A stretch of DNA of 47,759 bases. It comes from Acidimicrobiales bacterium (GTDB lineage: Bacteria; Actinomycetota; Acidimicrobiia; Acidimicrobiales; RAAP-2). Shown here in pieces: positions 30,686 to 39,277 of this stretch. The stretch spans positions 1 to 47,759 of the forward strand of contig JANXWA010000029.1 in the NCBI GenBank assembly GCA_025351385.1, read 5' to 3'. A program made the translations under genes and the position numbers. The first letter of the stretch is position 1; every line of letters starts with the position of its first letter. The notes below the pieces were generated by a model that was not told the DNA's origin, ran no database searches, and saw only the letters and a list, made by a program, of their open reading frames with translations.

Positions 30686-32397
30686 CCTTGCGCAGTGATC
30701 GGTGGGTGCGGGGCGACGACGAAGTCGCCCTCGACAGTCGCGTCGCGCTGAAGATGGGCGGCGCCGCGGTCGACGCACGGGGTGGGCGGCCGATCATCGG
30801 TATCGCCAACTCCGCCAGCGATCTGAACCCCTGCAACCAGCCGCTCGCCCTCTTGATACGTCCGCTGCGCGAAGCCATCAACGAGGCGGGCGGCGTGGCC
30901 GTCGAGTTCCCGGTCCTTTCCCTGGGCGAGGACCTGATGAAGCCGTCGTCGATGCTGTACCGCAACTTGCTGGCCATGGAGCTCGAGGAGTCGGTGCGCA
31001 GCCAGCCCATCGACGCGGTCGTCGTGCTCGCCGCCTGCGACAAGTCGGTGCCCGGCGCGCTGATGGGCGCCTTCAGCACCACCGTGCCGTGCCTCTTGAT
31101 GGTCTCGGGCCCGAGGCCCGTGGCGACGTTCGAGGGTCGGCGCATCGGCACCGGCACCGACCTATGGCGGATGTGGGACGAACGGCGCCGTGGCGATCTC
31201 ACCGACGAGCAGTGGAGCGACCTCGAAGACGCCCTGACACTGGGCAAGGGCTCGTGCAACACGATGGGCACTGCGTCGTCAATGGGCGCGATCGCCGAGG
31301 CACTGGGACTCTCGTGGCCCGGATCGACCTCGATTCCCGCCGGCGACATCCGCCACGCCGACGTCGCGCGCCTCGTCGGACGACGGATCGTCGAACTCGC
31401 CAGCGCCGGCGCGACGTCCTCGAGCCAGGTGAGCCAGGCCTCGGTTCAAAACGCCCTGGTGATGCTCGGCGCGCTCGGCGGTTCGACCAACGCCGTCATC
31501 CACCTCACGGCCATGGCCCGGCGTCTCGGACTGCGCCTGGACCTCTCAATGGTGGACGCTGTCGGACGCTCGGTACCGGTCATCGCCGACGTCGAGCCCT
31601 CGGGGTCGGGTCTCATGGAGGACTTCGACGCCGTTGGCGGCGTGCCGACGGTGATGGGCGCTTTGGGCGACCGGCTCGACGGCACGGTGGTGCTCGCCGA
31701 CGGTCGCACGACCAGCGAGGTCCAGCGCCAAGCTCCGCTCCCGAACGGCGTCGTGCGTTCGTGCGATGACCCAATCGACGCGCAGGGCGCCTTTCGCGTG
31801 GTTCGCGGCAACCTCGCACCTGACGGGGCGCTGATCAAGCGATCGGCCGCCACCGCGACGCTGCTCGCCCACCGCGGACCGGCCTACGTCATGCACGGGG
31901 CCGACGACGTCGCGGCACGAACGGGCGCCGACGCCACGGCCTCGCCCGACGCGGTTCTCGTGCTCAGTGGCACCGGCCCCGTGGGAGGGCCCGGCATGCC
32001 CGAATGGGGCATGATACCGATCCCGGCGCCGCTGCTCGACGCGGGCGTGTCGGACATGGTGCGCGTCACCGACGCTCGAATGAGCGGCACCAGCTTCGGC
32101 ACAGTGTTCCTCCACGTGGCCCCCGAAGGGGCCGTGGGTGGAGCCATTGGTCTCGTGCGCGACGGCGACATCATCAACGTCGACGCCGATGCCGGGGTGC
32201 TCGACGTCGAACTTTCCGACGAGGAACTGGCCGCTCGCCGCGGTGCTCGTGACGAAACCCGAGCGGTCCACCGGGGATATGTTGAACTCTACCGACGGCA
32301 TGTCAACCAGGCCCCGTCCGGCTGCGACTTCGATTTTTTGGCGCTCGAGCAGGGCCAACGGCCCCACCTCGAAGAGCCGGTGGTAGGGAGATCTTGA
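30682..32397 (+). CDS. IlvD/Edd-family dehydratase, probably sugar-acid dehydratase
   Basis: Fe-S and Mg-dependent dehydratase of 571 residues. Cluster cysteines are seen in ASDLNPCNQPL (about 49), LAACDKSVPGALM (about 117) and GKGSCNTMGTASSM (about 192). Other blocks are GGSTNAVIHLTAMARR and ARMSGTSFGTVFLHVAPE. The family includes dihydroxy-acid dehydratase, 6-phosphogluconate dehydratase and pentonate/hexonate dehydratases. The surroundings (sugar importer, lactonase, semialdehyde dehydrogenase) argue for a sugar-acid substrate rather than IlvD. It starts at an ATG overlapping the previous stop. The next gene begins after 67 bp. Confidence 0.88.
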   Translation: MTLRSDRWVRGDDEVALDSRVALKMGGAAVDARGGRPIIGIANSASDLNPCNQPLALLIRPLREAINEAGGVAVEFPVLSLGEDLMKPSSMLYRNLLAMELEESVRSQPIDAVVVLAACDKSVPGALMGAFSTTVPCLLMVSGPRPVATFEGRRIGTGTDLWRMWDERRRGDLTDEQWSDLEDALTLGKGSCNTMGTASSMGAIAEALGLSWPGSTSIPAGDIRHADVARLVGRRIVELASAGATSSSQVSQASVQNALVMLGALGGSTNAVIHLTAMARRLGLRLDLSMVDAVGRSVPVIADVEPSGSGLMEDFDAVGGVPTVMGALGDRLDGTVVLADGRTTSEVQRQAPLPNGVVRSCDDPIDAQGAFRVVRGNLAPDGALIKRSAATATLLAHRGPAYVMHGADDVAARTGADATASPDAVLVLSGTGPVGGPGMPEWGMIPIPAPLLDAGVSDMVRVTDARMSGTSFGTVFLHVAPEGAVGGAIGLVRDGDIINVDADAGVLDVELSDEELAARRGARDETRAVHRGYVELYRRHVNQAPSGCDFDFLALEQGQRPHLEEPVVGRS

Positions 32398-32464
32398 TGG
32401 GCGAACGCTCTGAAAGGACCGGGGTTCAAGGCGAGCTCCGGATAGTTAAGGGGGAAGTGCGACT

Positions 32465-33763
32465 TTGAAAAAGATACGAATGAGGAGTTTCGGCGCCGCT
32501 GCCGCATCGCTTGTTCTCGCCGGTACGTTCTACGCGTCGGGACCGGCTTCGGCGAGCGCCAAGACGACCTTGACCTTGTGGCAGAACTACGGCACCGAGC
32601 AGAACGCCGTCGCGACGACCAATCTCGTGAAGGCCTTCGAGAAGGCGAACCCGAACATCGCGATCAAGATCGTCGCCCAGCCCGGGACGAGCTACTTCGC
32701 CCAGCTGCAGGCGGCCGCGATTTCAGGCAACGGACCCGACCTCGCCGTCATGTGGACCGGGATCTTCGACCTCCAGTACTCGAAGTTTCTCGTGAACATG
32801 AAGGGCAACGTCCCGGCGGCCGACCTGGCGAAGATGGGCGGACTCCAGTGGGAGTCCCCGAATTTCAATAAGGCGAATGGTCCGTTGACGATGCCTTTGG
32901 AGACCCAGTTCTACATCGGCTTCTACAACAAGGCCCTCTTTAGGCGGGCCGGCATCACGAGCGTGCCGACCGACTGGAGCCAGTTGTTCGCGGCCTGCGC
33001 CAAGTTGAAGGCGATCGGCGTGACGCCCATGGTCTACGGCAATGGCGGCCAGGCGATCAGCACGGAGTTCTACCCGTGGTACGACATGAGCTACCTGATG
33101 ATCGGCGCGCACTCGCTCGCCGACTGGAAGGGCCTCTACGACGGCGCCATCCCGTGGACGTCGGCGGCCAACGTCACCCAGCTGAAGAACTGGGCGTCGC
33201 TGCAGTCGAAGGGCTACACCAACAAGGACGTGTTGACGAACACCACCAACATCCAGACGTTCGAGAAGGGCAAGGCGGCCATGCTGGTCGACGGCACCTG
33301 GGACACGGCGCAGTACACGAGCAAGATGGGCTCGAACGTGGCGGCTTTCGTGCCACCGTTTTCGACGACGCCGATCAATGGGGTCGTCCAGTACCCCGGT
33401 GACGGATTCTCGGTCATGAAGTACTCGAAGAACAAGGCGGCGGCCTTCAAGTTCATCGACTTCCTGACGACGAACCAAGCGGGCCACATCATCGACCAGG
33501 CGGGGCTCATCCCGGACATTGCCGGCCTCACGACGTCGAATCCGGTGAACCAGCAGATGTTGGACTTCGTCACGAAGGGCCACATGGTGGCGTACCCGAT
33601 GATGGACAACTTCGTCCAGGTCAATGTCGGTAACGCCGCGGACAAGGTGCTTCCCGCAGTGCTCGGCAACCAGCAGTCGGCGAAGTCAGCGCTGCAGAAC
33701 ATGCAGCAGACCTGGCAGCAGTTGCCCGCCGCCCAACGCAGTCCCACGGGCTACGGCTTCTAA
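32465..33763 (+). CDS. sugar ABC transporter substrate-binding protein, family 1
   Basis: Extracellular sugar receptor (SBP_bac_1) of 432 residues: LTLWQNYGTEQNAVATTNLVKAFEKANPNI, GNGPDLAVMWTG, MPLETQFYIGFYNKALF and the C-terminal hinge KAAAFKFIDFLTTNQAG are typical. A signal peptide is present (RSFGAAAASLVLAGTFYASG), cleaved near ASA. The lipobox-like VLAG is followed by Thr instead of Cys, so it should be secreted rather than lipid-anchored. The start is a TTG behind GGGGGAAG, or the ATG at 32480. It heads the transport genes and is followed by a very stable hairpin, a usual way to give binding proteins more message than permeases. Confidence 0.92.
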   Translation: MKKIRMRSFGAAAASLVLAGTFYASGPASASAKTTLTLWQNYGTEQNAVATTNLVKAFEKANPNIAIKIVAQPGTSYFAQLQAAAISGNGPDLAVMWTGIFDLQYSKFLVNMKGNVPAADLAKMGGLQWESPNFNKANGPLTMPLETQFYIGFYNKALFRRAGITSVPTDWSQLFAACAKLKAIGVTPMVYGNGGQAISTEFYPWYDMSYLMIGAHSLADWKGLYDGAIPWTSAANVTQLKNWASLQSKGYTNKDVLTNTTNIQTFEKGKAAMLVDGTWDTAQYTSKMGSNVAAFVPPFSTTPINGVVQYPGDGFSVMKYSKNKAAAFKFIDFLTTNQAGHIIDQAGLIPDIAGLTTSNPVNQQMLDFVTKGHMVAYPMMDNFVQVNVGNAADKVLPAVLGNQQSAKSALQNMQQTWQQLPAAQRSPTGYGF

Positions 33764-33778
33764 GCAGTACTCAACGTC

Positions 33779-33819
33779 GCATCCCCACCCCGGTCCCGCG
33801 CGGACCGGGGTGGGGATGC
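33779..33819 (+). terminator. strong intra-operon hairpin after the sugar-binding protein gene
   Basis: A perfect 18-bp stem, GCATCCCCACCCCGGTCC with its complement, around a CGCGC loop, followed by CCCTTT. It sits 15 bp after the binding-protein stop and 35 bp before the first permease ATG. It probably causes partial termination or protects the upstream message. Confidence 0.8.
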
Positions 33820-33854
33820 CCCTTTCGACGGGACCCGAATGACCGCAGTGCCCC

Positions 33855-34757
33855 ATGAGTAGCGTCACCGTGGCGCCAACTCGCCGACGAATGACCCTCG
33901 CACGGCGTCGCCAATTCGCCGGCGCGGTCTTCGCACTGCCGGCCATCTTGCTGGTGCTCGGGTTCATTGTCGTGCCCATTGGCCAGGCCGTCTACTACTC
34001 CATGACCCAGTGGGACGGCATTACCGCCTCATGGATCGGACCGTCGACGTGGAACCAGGCCTTCCACAACCCGACGCTGTGGACCGCGCTGCGCAACAAT
34101 GCCTTGCTCCTGCTGTCGGTCCCGTTCGCCCTCGGCCTCCCGCTCGCCATCGCGGTGCTGTTGCACCAACGCGTCGCGGGATGGCGGATCTTTCGTTCGA
34201 TCTACTTCCTGCCCACGGCCATCTCCTGGGTAGTCCTGGGTCTCGTCGCCCAGCGGTTCTTCGCGTACCAGGGCACGCTCAACTCTCTCATCCACTTCTT
34301 CGGGTTCTCCGCGACCAACACCAACATGCTCGGTTACGAGTCGACGGCCCTCAGTGCGCTCGGCATCACCTTCATCTTCACGATGATCGGGACCAACACC
34401 ATGCTGTTCCTCACTGGACTGGCGACCCTCGACACCAGCCTCGAGGAGGCCGCGCGCATCGACGGGGCCGGGCGTTGGCGGATCTTCCGGTCGATCACGC
34501 TGCCCCACCTGCGCCGCTTCATCCAGTTGGCCTTCGTGATGACGGTCATCGCACTGTTCTCCGCCCTCTTCAGCCTGATCTTTGTCATGACCGGCGGCGG
34601 TCCGGGCTACGCCACGACGACCATGGAGTTCCTCATCTACCAGACCGGCTTCAACCAGGGCGACTTCGGCACCGCAGCCCTGTACGGGCTCATCTTGTTC
34701 GTGCTCACCGCCATCGTCGGCGTCGTGCAACTACGACTCATCGGGTCCGACGAGTGA
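33855..34757 (+). CDS. sugar ABC transporter permease, MalF/UgpA type
   Basis: Inner-membrane permease of 300 residues with about six helices. The EAA loop, EEAARIDGAGRWRIFRSITLPHL (about 197-219), docks on the ATPase. N-terminal FALPAILLVLGFIVVPIGQAVYYSM and the C-terminal MTGGGPGYATTTMEFLIYQTGF are family hallmarks. The ribosome-binding site is weak. It overlaps the next permease by 4 nt (GTGA) and forms with it a heterodimeric channel for the sugar bound by the upstream receptor. Confidence 0.93.
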   Translation: MSSVTVAPTRRRMTLARRRQFAGAVFALPAILLVLGFIVVPIGQAVYYSMTQWDGITASWIGPSTWNQAFHNPTLWTALRNNALLLLSVPFALGLPLAIAVLLHQRVAGWRIFRSIYFLPTAISWVVLGLVAQRFFAYQGTLNSLIHFFGFSATNTNMLGYESTALSALGITFIFTMIGTNTMLFLTGLATLDTSLEEAARIDGAGRWRIFRSITLPHLRRFIQLAFVMTVIALFSALFSLIFVMTGGGPGYATTTMEFLIYQTGFNQGDFGTAALYGLILFVLTAIVGVVQLRLIGSDE

Positions 34758-35620
34758 CGACGCCGCTGCTGGACCCTTCCGAGTCCCCCGTCATCGCACC
34801 GGTGAGGCGACGACGTCGATTGAAGTCCGGGCGCGTCACGCTCTTCGTCGTCATGGTCGGCGTCGCCGTCGTGATGCTCTACCCCTTCTGGGTCATGATC
34901 TACAACAGCCTGATGACCGAGGCGCAGTTCCTCGCCGGCAAGGGTTTCTCGCTCGGCAGCTGGTCGGCGCTCACGTCGGTCATCCCCGTCGGCCAGGAGG
35001 TCCTCAGTTCGACGATCATCTGCAGCGCCTCGATCGTCATCATCCTGCTCATCGGACTGCCGGCCGGCTTCGCCTTCTCCAAACTTCGCTTTCGCCTGTC
35101 GACCGTCGTCTTCCTGGTCATCGTCTCGGCGATGATGGTGCCCCTGCAGGCGATCCTGATGCCCGAGTTCGTGAACGTGACCAAGCTCGGCCTCACCGGC
35201 GGCTACGCCGGCGCCGTTCTCGTCTACGCCGCGCTGGGCACGCCCTTCTCCGTGTTCCTCTTCACGACCTACTTCCGAGGCGTGCCCGACGAGTTGATAG
35301 AGGCGGGCATCGTCGACGGCCTCGGCTACTTCGGGGTGCTGTGGCGACTGGTCGTGCCCATTGCGGTCCCGGCGATCGCCACGGTGACGGTGCTGCAGTT
35401 CATCCAGATCTGGGACGACCTGCTCGTCGGCCTGCTCTTCATCCAGAACACCTCGGAGCGACCGATCACCGTCGGCCTCGCGGTCCTCTCGGCCGGGCGC
35501 ACGACGTCGATCCCCCAACTGATGGCCGGTTCGATCATCAGCGCGCTGCCAGCCATGGTCGTATACCTCGGCTTCCAGCGCTACCTCGTCAAGGGCCTCA
35601 CGATGGGCATCGACCGATGA
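34754..35620 (+). CDS. sugar ABC transporter permease, MalG/UgpE type
   Basis: Second channel subunit, 288 residues with about six helices: VVMLYPFWVMIYNSLM, IGLPAGFAFSKLRFRL, MMVPLQAILMPEFVNVTKLGL, the EAA-loop region PDELIEAGIVDGLGYFGVLWRLVVPIAVPA and the C-terminal FQRYLVKGLTMGIDR (typically ending GAVKG). The start is a GTG overlapping the upstream stop. The open frame extends far upstream but without similarity, so the overlap start is preferred. The EAA loop has Gly-Ile at the position where many relatives have Ala-Arg. Confidence 0.92.
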   Translation: MTTPLLDPSESPVIAPVRRRRRLKSGRVTLFVVMVGVAVVMLYPFWVMIYNSLMTEAQFLAGKGFSLGSWSALTSVIPVGQEVLSSTIICSASIVIILLIGLPAGFAFSKLRFRLSTVVFLVIVSAMMVPLQAILMPEFVNVTKLGLTGGYAGAVLVYAALGTPFSVFLFTTYFRGVPDELIEAGIVDGLGYFGVLWRLVVPIAVPAIATVTVLQFIQIWDDLLVGLLFIQNTSERPITVGLAVLSAGRTTSIPQLMAGSIISALPAMVVYLGFQRYLVKGLTMGIDR

Positions 35621-35654
35621 CCGCGCGACCCACCCCACCAAGAAGCACCCACTA

Positions 35655-36815
35655 ATGGCAGAGATCACCTTCGACGGGGTCACCAAGATCTTCGGCGACG
35701 ACATCCGCGCGGTGGACGAGCTGACGTTGCACGTCGCCGAGGGCGAGTTCATGGTCCTCGTCGGGCCGTCGGGATGCGGCAAGACGACCGCGCTGCGGAT
35801 GCTCGCGGGCCTCGAGGAGATCACGTCGGGCACGCTCATGATTGGCGACACCGTCGTGAACGACGTGCTGCCGAAGGACCGTGACGTCGCCATGGTCTTC
35901 CAGAACTACGCCCTCTACCCCCATATGACCGTCGCCCAGAACATGGGTTTCGCCCTCAAGGTCCGGCGTGAGTCCAAGGTCGAGATCGACCGCAAGGTCC
36001 GCGAGGCGGCCGCGATACTGCGCCTCACCGACTACCTCGAGCGTCGACCGAAGGCCCTCTCGGGGGGTCAGCGCCAGCGCGTCGCCATGGGCCGGGCCAT
36101 TGTGCGGAGTCCCCAGGCCTTCTTGATGGATGAGCCCCTCTCGAACCTCGACGCCCAGCTGCGCGTCGAGATGCGCCTCGAGATCGCGCGAATCCAGCGT
36201 CTCCTCGGAGTGGCGACGGTCTACGTCACCCACGACCAGATCGAGGCGATGACGATGGGCGACCGCGTCGCGGTGATGCGCGGCGGCCAGCTCCAGCAGG
36301 TCGCCACGCCCCAGGACCTCTACGACCATCCGGCCAACGAATTCGTCGCTGGCTTCATGGGCTCGCCGCCGATGAACCTGCTGCGCGCGGGCGTCGAGGG
36401 CGAGGGCGAGAACGCGTTCCTCGTGCTCGGTGCCCAACGACTCGCCATCCCCGCGAGCTACAACACCAGTCACGACCTCGCGGCGGTGCGCGGCGCCGGC
36501 ATTGTCTTCGGGTCCCGCCCCGAGGACGTGGAGGTCCTCGCCGGCGAGGGCGGCGACGCCATCATGACGCGCGTCGAGCGACGAGAGGCCCTCGGCGCGG
36601 AGATCCTGGTGCACCTCTCGCTCCTCGACGCCGAGGGGACGAGCGCCTTCGTCGTGACTGACGAGGGCAAGGTCGTGACCCGACCCTCCACGTTGGTCGC
36701 CAAGATGGGTCCGCGCGCCGACGTGAAGGTCGGCGACATCCTGAAGGTCCGCTTCAATCCCGAGCGCTTCCACTTCTTCGACGCCGACTCGGGCGCGAGC
36801 CTCCGTAGGGTGTAG
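35655..36815 (+). CDS. sugar ABC transporter ATP-binding protein, MalK/UgpC/MsiK type
   Basis: ATPase of 386 residues: Walker A GPSGCGKTTALRML (about 38), Q-loop MVFQNYALYPHMTV, signature LSGGQRQRVAMGRAI (about 136), Walker B AFLMDEPLSNLDAQLR (about 156) and H-loop VYVTHDQIEAMTMGDR. The C-terminal regulatory OB-like domain (about 240-386) is present. Many actinobacteria share one MsiK ATPase among several sugar importers; here a dedicated one is linked to its permeases. It starts 34 bp after the second permease and is followed within 3 bp by the lactonase gene. Confidence 0.95.
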   Translation: MAEITFDGVTKIFGDDIRAVDELTLHVAEGEFMVLVGPSGCGKTTALRMLAGLEEITSGTLMIGDTVVNDVLPKDRDVAMVFQNYALYPHMTVAQNMGFALKVRRESKVEIDRKVREAAAILRLTDYLERRPKALSGGQRQRVAMGRAIVRSPQAFLMDEPLSNLDAQLRVEMRLEIARIQRLLGVATVYVTHDQIEAMTMGDRVAVMRGGQLQQVATPQDLYDHPANEFVAGFMGSPPMNLLRAGVEGEGENAFLVLGAQRLAIPASYNTSHDLAAVRGAGIVFGSRPEDVEVLAGEGGDAIMTRVERREALGAEILVHLSLLDAEGTSAFVVTDEGKVVTRPSTLVAKMGPRADVKVGDILKVRFNPERFHFFDADSGASLRRV

Positions 36816-36818
36816 GTC

Positions 36819-37634
36819 GTGAGCCCCCTTAACACATCGTTCCAACGTTCGGTGCTCGCCTCCGACCTCGACCACGTCGAGGGCGTCTGCTGGGACCCGG
36901 TGCGACGCTGCCTCTGGGCCGGCGGCGAGGCCGGCCAGGTCTACCGCGTCGGGCTCGACGGCACCGTCGACGTCGTGACGGTGATCGAGGGCGGAGCCCT
37001 GCTCGGAATGGCGCTCGACGGCGCCGGTGCGCTCTACGTCTGCGACCCGGGCAACCACCAGGTGTGGCGGATGGACGCCGACTTCACGGTGACCCCCTTC
37101 GGCGCGGCGATCGACTACCCCAACTACCCGGCCTTCGCTCCCGACGGGCGGCTCTTCGTCTCGGACTCGGGTTCGTTCCACGAGCCCTCGGGCCGGATCG
37201 TCGTGATCGACCCCGACGGCACCACGACCGAGGTGGCGACCAGGGCGCTCGCCTTCGCCAACGGGCTCGCCATCGACGAGACGACGCTCTACGTCGTCGA
37301 GTCCGCGGCGCCCGGGGTGAGCGCGATGCCCCTCGCCGGCGGGCCCCTCGAGATGGTCATCCCGATGGAGCGGTGCGTCCCCGACGGGTTGGCCTTCGAC
37401 GCGCACGGCGGCCTGCTGATCTCGTGCTACCAGCCCAACCAGATCTGGCGATTCGCCAGTGACTCCGGGCTGGAGCTGGTCGTCGACGAGTGGACGGGCG
37501 AGCTGATCCTCTCACCGACCAACATCGCCTTTTACGGTGAGCGTCTCGAGCGGCTCGCGCTCGCGTCGCTCTGCGGACACGACCTGGTGACCATCGCGCC
37601 ACCACACCCCGGCGCCGCCCTACGGCGTCCCTAG
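36819..37634 (+). CDS. SMP-30/gluconolactonase-family lactonase
   Basis: Six-bladed beta-propeller hydrolase of 271 residues. Metal ligands equivalent to Glu18, Asn154 and Asp204 of SMP-30 are visible as Glu21 (DHVEGVCWD), Asn148 (FANGLAID) and Asp189 (VPDGLAFD). Such enzymes open aldonolactones to aldonic acids. Placed between a sugar importer and a semialdehyde dehydrogenase, it fits hydrolysis of the lactone made by a sugar dehydrogenase. The GTG start is preceded by GTAGG, 3 bp after the ATPase stop. Confidence 0.88.
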   Translation: MSPLNTSFQRSVLASDLDHVEGVCWDPVRRCLWAGGEAGQVYRVGLDGTVDVVTVIEGGALLGMALDGAGALYVCDPGNHQVWRMDADFTVTPFGAAIDYPNYPAFAPDGRLFVSDSGSFHEPSGRIVVIDPDGTTTEVATRALAFANGLAIDETTLYVVESAAPGVSAMPLAGGPLEMVIPMERCVPDGLAFDAHGGLLISCYQPNQIWRFASDSGLELVVDEWTGELILSPTNIAFYGERLERLALASLCGHDLVTIAPPHPGAALRRP

Positions 37635-37650
37635 ATACGAAGAGAGACCC

Positions 37651-39165
37651 ATGTCCGTTACCAGCACCAATCCCGTCTCCGGCGCCCAGCGCGTCCTCGA
37701 CATCGCCGAGGCGACCGACGCCGACGTCCTCGCGGTCACCGAGCTGGCTCGCAGCGTCGTCGCCGACTACTCGAGGCGTCCACTCGAGTGGCGAGCCGAG
37801 ATGCTGCGCGCGATGGCCGACGAGCTCGAAGGCGACGCCGAGAGCCTGGTGGCGACGGCGGCCGAGGAGACGGCGTTGCCGCTGGCCCGCCTCCAGGGCG
37901 AGCTCCGTCGCACGGCCTTCCAACTTCGCTTCTTCGCCGACGTCGTCACCGACGGCGCGTTCCTCGGAGCGTCCATCGACCACGCGACGGACTCGCCCAT
38001 GGGGCCGCTCCCGGACCTTCGCCGGATGAGGGTGCCGCTCGGCGTCGTCGCGGTGTTCGGCAGCTCCAACTTCCCCTTCGCCTTCTCCGTGCCCGGCGGC
38101 GACACCGCCTCGGCCCTCGCCGCCGGATGTCCGGTCGTCGTGAAAGCCCACCCCGCCCATCCGGCGACGAGCGCCGCCACCTTCGCCGCGCTCGAGCGCG
38201 GCGCTCGACGGTGCGACGCACCCGAAGGGACCCTCAGCCTCGTCTTCGGCTTCGACGCGGGCGTCGCCCTCGTCGAGGCGCCGGCCGTCAGCGCCGCCAG
38301 CTTCACCGGCTCGGTGAGGGCCGGACGCGCGCTTTGGGAGCGAGCCAACGCGCGGACCGTGCCGATCCCTTTCTACGGTGAGTTGGGCGCGGCCAACCCG
38401 CTCGTGGTGACGCGCGCCGCGGCACTCGAGCGCGGCGTCGAGATCGGGGGCGGCCTCGCCGGATCGATGACGCTCGGCGCCGGCCAGTTCTGCACGAAGC
38501 CGGGCCTGTTCTTCGTCCCAACCGGCGCCGGGGGCGACGCACTCGTCGCGACCGCCGTGTCGGCCCTCGACGACCTGGACGGCTTCACGATGCTCAGCGC
38601 CGGCATCGCCGAGAACTACCGGGTCGCCACCCGGTCGATCAGCACGGTCGAGGGCGTGCGCGCCCTCGTGCACTCCGCACTCGGCCACGCCGCACAGACC
38701 TCGGCCCAACTCTTCGAGGTCGACGCCGTGACGTTCGGCGCGCCCGGCGCCGGCACCCTTCGCGAGGAGTGTTTCGGCCCCCTCGCCCTCGTCGTTCGCT
38801 ACGCGTCCGAGGAGGAGCTGGTGACCGCGCTCGAGACGAGCGAGCCGGCGCTCACCTTCAGCCTCTTCGCCACCGTGAACGACCCCGACGCGCCGTCACT
38901 GCTCGACGTGGGCTCGCGACACGCGGGACGGGTCATCGTCAACGGCTTCCCGACCGGCGTCGGCGTTAGTTGGTCCATGCAGCACGGCGGTCCATGGCCC
39001 TCAACGACCTCGTCGGCCACGACCTCGGTCGGCGCGGCGGCGATCGAACGGTGGCTGCGTCCCGTCGCCTACCAGACTGTGCCCGACGACCTGCTGCCGG
39101 ACGCTCTGCGGGAGTCCAATCCCCTCGACATCCCCCGGCGGGTCGACGGCCAACTCCAGGTCTGA
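37651..39165 (+). CDS. alpha-ketoglutarate-semialdehyde (2,5-dioxovalerate) dehydrogenase-type ALDH
   Basis: NAD(P)-dependent aldehyde dehydrogenase of 504 residues. Active-site residues are the Glu in FYGELGAANP (about 244) and the Cys in GAGQFCTKPGLFFVP (about 281). The cofactor region is VFGSSNFPFAFSVPGGDTASAL. The GVGVSWSMQHGGPWPSTTSS, TTSVGAAAIERWLRPVAYQ and NPLDIPRRVDG blocks are typical of the KGSADH subgroup, the last enzyme of Weimberg-type pentose, hexarate and hydroxyproline pathways, giving 2-oxoglutarate. Specificity within the subgroup is inferred. It ends the catabolic run. Confidence 0.88.
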   Translation: MSVTSTNPVSGAQRVLDIAEATDADVLAVTELARSVVADYSRRPLEWRAEMLRAMADELEGDAESLVATAAEETALPLARLQGELRRTAFQLRFFADVVTDGAFLGASIDHATDSPMGPLPDLRRMRVPLGVVAVFGSSNFPFAFSVPGGDTASALAAGCPVVVKAHPAHPATSAATFAALERGARRCDAPEGTLSLVFGFDAGVALVEAPAVSAASFTGSVRAGRALWERANARTVPIPFYGELGAANPLVVTRAAALERGVEIGGGLAGSMTLGAGQFCTKPGLFFVPTGAGGDALVATAVSALDDLDGFTMLSAGIAENYRVATRSISTVEGVRALVHSALGHAAQTSAQLFEVDAVTFGAPGAGTLREECFGPLALVVRYASEEELVTALETSEPALTFSLFATVNDPDAPSLLDVGSRHAGRVIVNGFPTGVGVSWSMQHGGPWPSTTSSATTSVGAAAIERWLRPVAYQTVPDDLLPDALRESNPLDIPRRVDGQLQV

Positions 39166-39277
39166 CGTCGCTCAACCGGCGGACACGATCGACGCAGACC
39201 AAGCAATTCGAAGGCTGGCGCTGTAGCGTTCTCTCGAGTGAGTTCGAGGCGATTCTCGAAGAGGGGCGGAAGAGGTG

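Noticed and set aside
35652-37406. 584-codon minus-strand frame opposite the importer ATPase and lactonase
   Set aside because: Shadow of two real plus-strand genes; low-complexity charged composition and no start context.
37357-38709. 450-codon minus-strand frame opposite the aldehyde dehydrogenase
   Set aside because: Antisense shadow; the plus strand has the catalytic Cys and Glu and KGSADH-specific blocks.
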